Assembly (NCBI GenBank): GCA_024704765.1
Contig: JAKMXF010000337.1
Location: forward strand, 166,158 to 230,157
Reading direction: 5' to 3'
DNA length: 64,000 bases
Source of the DNA: Oopsacas minuta
Lineage: Eukaryota; Porifera; Hexactinellida; Lyssacinosida; Leucopsacidae
In this document: positions 56,606 to 64,000 of the stretch, in pieces
Position numbering within the stretch: position 1 is the first letter of the stretch
Layout of the letters: every line of letters starts with the position of its first letter
The notes under the pieces: model-generated
The model's database searches: none
The model's input: the letters and a program-made list of their open reading frames with translations, nothing else
What the model was told of the DNA's origin: nothing
Program-made: the position numbers and the translations under genes

Positions 56606-58945
56606 AATGCACTACAAAATCTGTGGAGAATTTGGATATACTTGTCGCTGGAGAACTAGTCATCTGCAGCTTGTACCCCAAGAACAAGTTGCTATGTTCA
56701 ACTGATTAAATATTGATAATTGACTCTTCTAATATATATTTTCACTTAGTATGAGCAAAAATATGAAAGAAATAGTACATTGTCTACAGATCATGTGGAA
56801 AATATTATTAAACTTCGTGCGTCACTAAAAATAATATTATTGAACCACAATTTCAATCATTGTATCCAAATTTAAAATATTAAAATAGATTTAATCTAGC
56901 TAACTACTAATCTACTTCAATTTTAATAGTTGCATCCAACTCGTAACTACCGATTTGCTAGGCATCAATAATACATTCCATATAGCTAAGTAGTAAGTTA
57001 ATACCTATTAATTTTAACCCCTAATTAAAGTCACTGTGGTCAGGATATTGGGCATATTGCCAGCGATAAAAAATTCAATCATCTAGCATATACATCAGCC
57101 GAGCCGTGGCAAATAATGTCATTTTTCGAAAACATAAAGGTGATAATTACGCCATAATTTCCTCATATGTGTGAGTTTTGTTCCAAGACTCGAAAATGTC
57201 CGAGCCATGGTAAAAATTAGCCCTGGGGTCATACAAACATATATATAATTATATATCTATATATACACAAATTAAGATAAATCGCGTGTAAATAGCATAG
57301 ATTTCAACATTTCTACAGGATTAATCACATGATCAAGTATTTTTCACACCCGTGCCAGATTAAAGTTGCGGGGAGCGGCGGGTCCCTTAACTCAACAAAA
57401 TGATATGTTATATGAACATTTCTTCAAGGCAAATTTACAAGTCCAAAAGAAGAAATTTTTCCATTTATCCCCCTAACCCTGGACACCATCTGGGCAGAAT
57501 CACTAATCACAATTATGCTACACCACTGTGTATTAATGGAACTTATTCCACCTAATTTCAAATACTTTTAAACAATTCCCGCACTCAAATCGAGATTTCA
57601 GCAACTTATGGACATTATTAAGTCACACACTTTCTCAGCCGTATTCGGTTAAGTATTTTCTCACTGGTAACCCTTCAGAAATAACCACAGTAATGCGGGT
57701 AATAGGAGGGATGGTTGCGCCCGACAGGCCCGCGTTGAACTATAGATACCTGGCTTATCTTCAGGGTTACCGTGGGAACAGAATTTAATTCCCATTGGTG
57801 TGAAGGAAGTGTAGAACAAGGAAATAAAAATCAGAAAGAGAGGGGGCCCACTCATACGTTTCTTTTCAGCCTTTTGCGATATGGTTTATCCGGCAATGTA
57901 ACACATTTGGGCAAATACAGGAGAGTGAGGCTAATAGCAATTCGCCTAGTAGATATCAATTTCGAAGTCCCAAGTGAGTGCATAGGCATTCACATACAGT
58001 TGGGTTGAAAACAAGTGTACTAGTAATTCGTTTAACGGCAATATAAGCCAAATAATAGGTATTTCTATTCCCAGTGATTTATTGTTCGACGATTAACAAG
58101 CAAATCTTGCAAATACTGGAAGAGAGGCTTGTAACTTGTGACTTGGAAGCTTAAACACGCTGTTCTCATATCTACCGTGTATTTTTCTCGCATCTCTGCA
58201 GAGTTTTGAAGTCTACTCTTTCTAGTTATAAACTATGTATCTGTTGACCATTTAATGCGAATAAAATGTAAAAATACTGACTTATGACTGCAAATAAGCT
58301 TGTCAGTAAAACATTTCTAAATCAAAACTCCTATATCTGAACTGTGGTAAATAATCTCAACGGTTCACAAAACTTCACACTATCTTGGTTCATTAACTCC
58401 TAACAAAGCTCAAGTGCAAGCTCAAATTTTCAAACTGTAAAGAACCCGAAAACAACCTTTTGACCATTAAATTAATACTACATACGTAGATTCCCTCATT
58501 AAAAGCGTAGGTACATAAGTTCAATGCAAATAGTACCGAACAAAAGCAAATTCGCAGCCAAAAATTCAATATATAATTAGAAAACACTTAAGCTCTAATG
58601 GCTATCTCATAGGTATATTATTATCAATCATTGCCACCTTATTCAACTTGTTTCCAGGGAATTGAATAAAGTGGTAAATAGTTACAGAATTACGATGATA
58701 AATTCAACCAATTTGATATATCAAATTGAGTTGTAAAATTCTTCGATAGGAAATTCAGATGTGTAGAATACGATTAAATATTAAAAAGGCAATATCTCAT
58801 AAATTGTGAATCAGTACAAGAGATAATTAGATATAGTATAATACGAATTTGAATGAGATTCTTTGGGTGTACGCTTACGCAGTGGAGGGAAGTGTACTTT
58901 CCAATTTTTATGATCATCGTGATACTATCATAATATAAGTAAGAC
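56606..58945. other. No recognised gene over 2.3 kb
   Basis: A GC-richer patch at 57650-57870 has overlapping frames on both strands (57661-57855 minus, 57772-58008 plus) and a 9-bp inverted pair GGTAACCCT / AGGGTTACC; its origin is unknown. An AT microsatellite-like run lies at 57238-57270. Confidence 0.4.
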
Positions 58946-59167
58946 CTAATATGGTGACCAATAGTAACTGCAGTAAAAAGATAAACCCATTAGGTAAAAT
59001 AGATTGTTGACATTCAAGGCCGTGCCAGTAATGCAATCTGACCAAGTCAAATCGGTGCAGAATTTTCCAGACCAGGTTTTGACCTGGTCGCAGCCTGGGC
59101 ACTGAAAGTAGCGGCTACATTTGGAATCTCGATAGTTAGTAACTATACCCACGGTATATATTTGCAT
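58946..59167 (-). other. Cysteine-rich open frame, possible exon
   Basis: The minus-strand frame reads RDSKCSRYFQCPGCDQVKTW followed by FCTDLTWSDC. Five cysteines in about 30 residues with YFQC suggest a secreted, possibly chitin-binding-like module. The spacing does not fully match that domain and no splice sites were established. Confidence 0.2.
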
Positions 59168-60450
59168 GTAAATAAATCAATAAGAATATACTTAGATCCA
59201 TATTGTTTGGTTGTTCTATTAAATAACCATGTGGTTTTGAATTAATTATCAGATCATTTTTTAAAATTGCAGTCCATTAATAATGGAAAAATATTTACTC
59301 AGTGCGTATATCTTAATGGGTCAGAGAATAGTCACAACTAGATCAGGCAAGTGCCTGGCCACTTTTTGGATCGCCCTGTACATTTTACAGGACTGCTTTG
59401 AACAATTAGCACTTTTTGCCTGAACACAATATATTTGCTGCTACCGGGCCTGCAACTTTTTGGGAGCCCTGATGTTTACTCTAGGTTTGACCTGGTCAGG
59501 ATAATAGGACTCCCAAGGTCCTGGAATTAGGATAACACAAAGGAAAGTACGCATAACAGCAAAGTTATATTAGCAAGAAAAGTTGGGTAAAACCAGATGT
59601 ACTATAAGACCAATACCATTACATTCCAAAAATTTGCAAGAAATTTCGCGGCAACTATTAGTAGGTCAGGGGTATGCACAGTTTTTTTAGGTTTTCCATC
59701 TTATTCGTTCCTCTAATAAGTTGGACAATAAATATCGAATTGTTCAATCACTAGTCATAAAATGCCATTTTAAAACCTAAATCATGCATGTCTGGTGGGA
59801 AAGAGCTCCACGAAATTCACTGAAACAAATTTTTCCAAAAGGATATATGGTCTTGGTTGAATTACACACGACGGATATGAAGTAAGACACAAAAGTGAGG
59901 ATTCGTACAAGTTTTAGAGAATATAATGAGCTAGCAACATACATACGAAATTTAATGGTAATTCCCTATCCTCAGGAAGTGACATTCTGTCAACCTTCAT
60001 ACTTCTTGAATGTCAAACAAATCTTCCAGATCCTGAAGAGGCCAAATTAGTAAGATTACAAAAGTTCTATAAAAGGAGATGATTACAGCAAATAAGTCCT
60101 GAAGAATAATCCATCTTTGATGCTCAACTTTCAACCAACAATGGTGCAGAATGTTACTACTCAAAGGTTAAAGGGAGAGTTAAGTGCGGCCATCCAAGAA
60201 TTAGGAACATTCTGACAATCAATATGATTAAATCACAATGATCGTTTGTCTGTTTGTTTGTTTGTCAGTTGTCAAGGAATGGATTTAAGGTATGCAATTT
60301 TGAAATTGTAGCAGAACTATGTATTTATCATGTTTATCAAGGTAGCAATAAGAATTCAATAATACTTCACCAAATATAACGAACATGCGGAATCCGATTT
60401 TCACACTTTTGGATTAATCATATGTAAATTAATTGTTGTTTTTATGAATA
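59168..60450. other. No recognised gene
   Basis: Contains a TTTG microsatellite stretch (~60245-60270, GTTTGTTTGTTTGTC). A weak coding-like patch at ~60130-60215 (QPTMVQNVTTQRLKGELSAA) could not be assigned. Confidence 0.35.
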
Positions 60451-60711
60451 AAAGTAAACAAATTTCAAAATTGAGGTAGAATCATACTTTCAACAACTAT
60501 ACTGGGGTAATCAAATATACTGAGTCCGAATATGGTATTGTAAACAACATATTGTGAATATTTGTTTACTTTTAGGTACATAAAGTAAACAAATTTCAAA
60601 ATTATTGTAGAAACATGCTTTCACAGACTATACTGGGGTAATCGAGTATGCTGAGTCTGAATATTGTAAACAATATCAATATCATCAAATCTCAATTGTT
60701 TTTGTTTGTTT
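60451..60711 (+). repeat. Tandem duplication, 131-bp period
   Basis: AAAGTAAACAAATTTCAAAA at 60451 recurs at 60582. Both are followed by GTAGAA-CAT-CTTTCA, CTATACTGGGGTAATC and CTGAGTC-GAATAT. Between them TTTGTTTACTTT and AAAGTAAACAAA form an inverted pair. Confidence 0.75.
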
Positions 60712-60759
60712 GTCCTTTGAATTCCTCGAGGCGCAATGTGCCGAGCCAAAGGCTCGTGT

Positions 60760-61220
60760 TAAATGAAATAATCATGGATACAGACAATGAAATTGGGAGG
60801 TTATGGTTTGGTGAACAAATTAGGAGGACCAGAAAAAGGAAAACATTCACAGTGCTGAACGTCGTTTGGGAAGTTTACTAAAATTGAAGACAGGAAGTTA
60901 TAATACATGGGATTATCTCGATGCTATCAGTCATACCATTGGGAATCATATCATTGTTGAGGATATGGATGATGTTGAAGAGTCTGATGAATCTGGAGAA
61001 GAAGAAAATATGGTAACAATACTTCAGAATAAGCCTGTAGTTTGAATTAATCTCCGGACAACTACCCGGATATTTTTCCTTGCAGATATGCAAATTGTTA
61101 CACCGAATCCACTAAGATAGTTGATGAATTAGAACATCCCTGTCCAGTCTGCCATGCCCTTATCGAGGAAGCTATCAAGTATACACCAATTAGCAAGTTT
61201 CATTTTGATAATCTTTGAAT
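60760..61220 (+). other. Two coding-like stretches of an unknown gene
   Basis: One frame reads QKKENIHSAERRLGSLLKLK, TGSYNTWDYLDAISHTIGNH and an acidic VEDMDDVEESDESGEEEN (~60832-61012). After a gap with an acceptor-like CCTTGCAG (~61085) a second reads NCYTESTKIVDELEHPCPVC and EEAIKYTPISKFHFDN to a stop (~61090-61219). The compositions look genuine. A standard donor that would keep the frame between them was not found, so this may be a decayed gene. I do not recognise the family. Confidence 0.3.
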
Positions 61221-63327
61221 TTCCAGTACTGTAGTTGTGAATCACTCCATCTTATATAATCAATCTAGTTTTAAGAATATATTTTTATGTGTAAGAACAG
61301 TAATTTTGACGATTAATTAAACACGCATTCATTCTACTTGTCTAATAAACATTGATAAAACAGTTAACAATATCTCTCCAACAGTTTCGAGAATTATAAT
61401 TAATCTAAAATATAGTCGTACAACTGACCACTTGCATAAAATAGAGTCGAACCTTTGACATCCATTCAATTTAGGTGTTTGAGCCACTTTTCTATAAGTA
61501 ATTTTTTGTTAGTGCGTATATAGTAACAACTTGGATGTTACAAACTGACGAAACAGGTATTTCCTACGTTATTTTCAAGCAAATGTAGTAAAAATAAACG
61601 ATGGCAACATGGCCGTAAATCTCGGGGAGTGTTGCATATATATTACGCCATTTGAGATCAGAATAAACAATAAATAGTATAATCAGAATACTTTAAAGGA
61701 ATTATTTGGCATAAATATGCGGATAGATTTCAATAATAGGAGCATTGTAACGGATATAACTAAAATAGACTATATGACGTGCAGATAGCATAGTATATTA
61801 ATTGAATACATGTAATTTGGCATAAAATGTTTGCGGCACTATTTATAATGGAATAACAGGTCAAGATTGGGATTAAATTAAATATTATATTATGCCACGA
61901 AAAAATAGTTCGGAGACCGAAAATTGGACTTGCAGCTAGATTTCTTATAGAAGTTGTGACAATTCATCAAATAACTATATGAACTGCTTCAAAAACATGT
62001 AGAGGCGCTGATATAGCATGAGGGGCTAGCTTTCTACGCTAATCTATGGAAAATCTGTCTAGACAATTCTAAAAGCTAGTTACGAGACATTAAAGTATGG
62101 AAAATTATTTCTAGATAGGTCACGAACTTTACTCCGAACAATTTTAGCCGACCAAAATTGGTCCTGGACCATTTTTTGCCTCGGACCAATTTTAGCGTGA
62201 CAGGCATGACAGGTTATACTTACACTATTGCGTGTATGAGTCATAATCATTCGGATACACTGGAAGAGCTAAATATTGAATATTTACAAAGCGGATATGC
62301 AAAGAGATTTTAAATATGCAAGTAATGTATCGAAATTGAATTTTATGGCTGTATCAGCCAAATATACCAATAGGAATTTACTAAATCTTGAATTCACCTA
62401 TATTCGTACTTATAGTAGAGTGCATCATCCCCCATTTTTTCGAACGGAATACGCCACTGTGTGGAAATATATGTAAATCCCAATATATTTACAATCTGAG
62501 AAATAGACAGTTAGAACAACTGGGATGTATGAGAAAGAAGTTTCGAATGTATGTTATTATTGTAATCTTCCTTTTGGATTGAGGATCATTGAGCAAAATT
62601 AATAAAAGTGAAGAACTATAAATTGAGTTGAGAGTTGAGTTAGTAACTACTTGTGCTAGTTAATCAGTCTTAATTTATAATATAGCACTATTACATGTAA
62701 ATATTTGAAGGATGGCGATATTTTCAGCATATTATCGACCCTATCCGACCTAAGTTTATAAAATGGAGCGACGATCCTCTTCCTTATCTCAAAAAGGATC
62801 TAGATCCGAATCGTACGATCTTTGATCTAAAGTTCCTAATGCCCTAATTAGAAACCTACCAATCGTATCATCAAGGGTAGATGCCTGACGCGCAAAATCC
62901 CTTGTACAGGATGGAGGGAAAAATTTGCCCTTGGGTAGCGAAAATCTCGGAAATTATGTAAGAAAGGGACCTCTAGTTTAAGCAATATATTGTACTATAA
63001 TATAGTGAGTATCAATACAATTAATGAAATTAATAATTTTCACAAAAATCAGCAGATTATTCTCGAGTTACCTCTTAATAGCAGGGGGTTTTTAGCAATT
63101 TTTCAGGGCTGGCAGACAAAATCCATAATATTTCATTAAGTTTTACTGATAGAGTTCGACAATTTTGCCAGAGGTTGGACGGATATAAAGCTCATCAAAA
63201 ATACAATAATCGGTGATGAGTATTAAGCGACATACGGGGTTGGCTGACGAGCTCTTATAACTGGCATAGGTACCCTCTAAGTATATTTTTAGACAAATAT
63301 AAAATATTGCCATAATAACGCTATCTA
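61221..63327. other. No recognised gene over 2.1 kb
   Basis: AT-rich. At 62125-62195 a local repeat involving GGACCAATTTTAGC / CCAAAATTGGTCC is visible. Nothing else. Confidence 0.45.
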
Positions 63328-64000
63328 CAGGGTGGCCAATAAGTTCTGGCACATAACTTTATATCCTACCAAAATCTTTCATGATTTAGATTGATTGACG
63401 TTACTGGTTTGTATTTATTCTGTTATCTCTCGCGATACAATATTCATTGAAAAATACACTATTTGAAAACAGGAACAAATTATCAGCTATGGAGAAAGAA
63501 CGGTCGGCGATTGTTGAATTATTTCAAGAAAGGAAAAAACAAAAAGAAACAATGAAACTTATAAAAATTCCACAGACACGTCGGAATTTCGTAATCCGTA
63601 CGATAAAACGCTTCAATGAGACTGGTGGCGTGATGGACAGAGCTAGAACTGGTCGCCCGGTCTCCATCACGACCGTAAAGATGCGAAAGGTAGTGCGGAG
63701 TCGAGTGTGGCGAAATCCTCAGCGATCGATCAGAAAAATGGCTAAAGAACTGAAAATATCCCGTGGATCTCTTCAAACGATTGTCAAGAGAGACTTAGGG
63801 CTATCTTCGTTTAAGAAAAGGAAAGTCCATTTCCTTTCAAACAAAATAAAGACCAAGATGTTCTCAAGAAGCAAAGTCCTCCACACACGATTCGCAGCCC
63901 AGGGACTGGATCAAGTCCTTTTCTCCGATGAAAAACTTTTCACCGTTGAACAAGCATTCAATCGTCAAAACGATAGAATATTATCTAAAAGCACTTCTAC
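63328..64000 (+). mobile_element. Tc1/mariner-type element, left part (continues past window)
   Basis: CAGGGTGGCCAATAAGTTCT starts at 63328 directly after TA (63326-63327), followed 160 bases later by an open transposase gene. The right end is beyond the window. Confidence 0.75.
63489..64000 (+). CDS. Tc1/mariner-type transposase, N-terminal 170 codons, undamaged
   Basis: Starts at the ATG 63489 (MEKERSAIVELFQERKKQKE), the first Met after the element's left end, and stays open to the window edge. An HTH of the homeodomain type occupies residues ~5-45, then RARTGRPVSI (~58-67, the GRPR-like linker), a second HTH (RKMAKELKISRGSLQTIVKR, ~85-105), and VLFSDEKLFTVE (~150) with the first catalytic Asp. 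No stop or frameshift occurs in the visible part, so this copy may be young and possibly functional. The remaining catalytic residues are outside the window, so the DDxD subgroup cannot be given. Confidence 0.8.
   Translation, partial: MEKERSAIVELFQERKKQKETMKLIKIPQTRRNFVIRTIKRFNETGGVMDRARTGRPVSITTVKMRKVVRSRVWRNPQRSIRKMAKELKISRGSLQTIVKRDLGLSSFKKRKVHFLSNKIKTKMFSRSKVLHTRFAAQGLDQVLFSDEKLFTVEQAFNRQNDRILSKSTS

Noticed and set aside
57238-57270. TATATA run as a promoter
   Set aside because: Simple AT repeat with no adjacent gene.

Overview
This 64-kb window is AT-rich, sparse eukaryotic DNA. Almost all recognisable coding sequence is transposon-derived, and the single clear host exon is the 3' end of TRAPPC13. 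GT-AG introns, many TA-flanked Tc1/mariner elements, Tigger/pogo, hAT, FLYWCH-MULE and several repeated invertebrate transposase families point to an arthropod. A copepod such as a sea louse would fit, but that is inference only. No rRNA, tRNA, CRISPR or bacterial operon structure was seen.

Layout from the left. A reading frame on the minus strand (1-858) runs off the left edge and is the first of five related genes or relics (1-858, 9713-11710, 13098-14560, 32079-34310 on the minus strand; 55340-56605 on the plus strand). Read together, their fragments carry the landmarks of the RAG1/Transib catalytic core: an Asp-Gly motif, a C-x2-C pair after a GAGGA loop, a TGNVA motif, an H-x4-H pair and an E-x-C-N-K motif. 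Between 5248 and 8077 lies a 2.8-kb foldback element with two 971-bp arms, TGT...ACA ends and a GAAT duplication on both sides. At 17751-21240 a decayed transposon gene is bracketed by a dispersed ACTAACGGGACA motif, which on one side is amplified into an 11 x 16 bp array. A FLYWCH-MULE relic follows at 21717-22960.

The TRAPPC13 terminal exon is at 26957-27723 (minus). Next come a 911-bp palindromic TA-flanked element and a Tigger element directly abutting it (28305-31026), then the fourth RAG1-like relic with a 64-bp intron. A run of Tc1/mariner elements fills 34.9-43.0 kb: a Tc1 relic, a mariner with complete ends, a DD41D-type element with complete ends, and a 3' mariner fragment. The right third holds a hAT relic, a nearly intact transposase-like gene with one frameshift (48902-50556), a palindromic MITE, two more hAT relics, the fifth RAG1-like relic and, at the right edge, the start of an undamaged Tc1-like element.

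The genes do not form a pathway. They are independent mobile-element genes and one host exon. The most interesting material is the RAG1-core-like family: repeated five times in 64 kb, with one undamaged copy cut by the window edge, a copy-specific intron, a conserved 5' flank and an apparently non-canonical residue at the place where RAG1 has its second catalytic aspartate.
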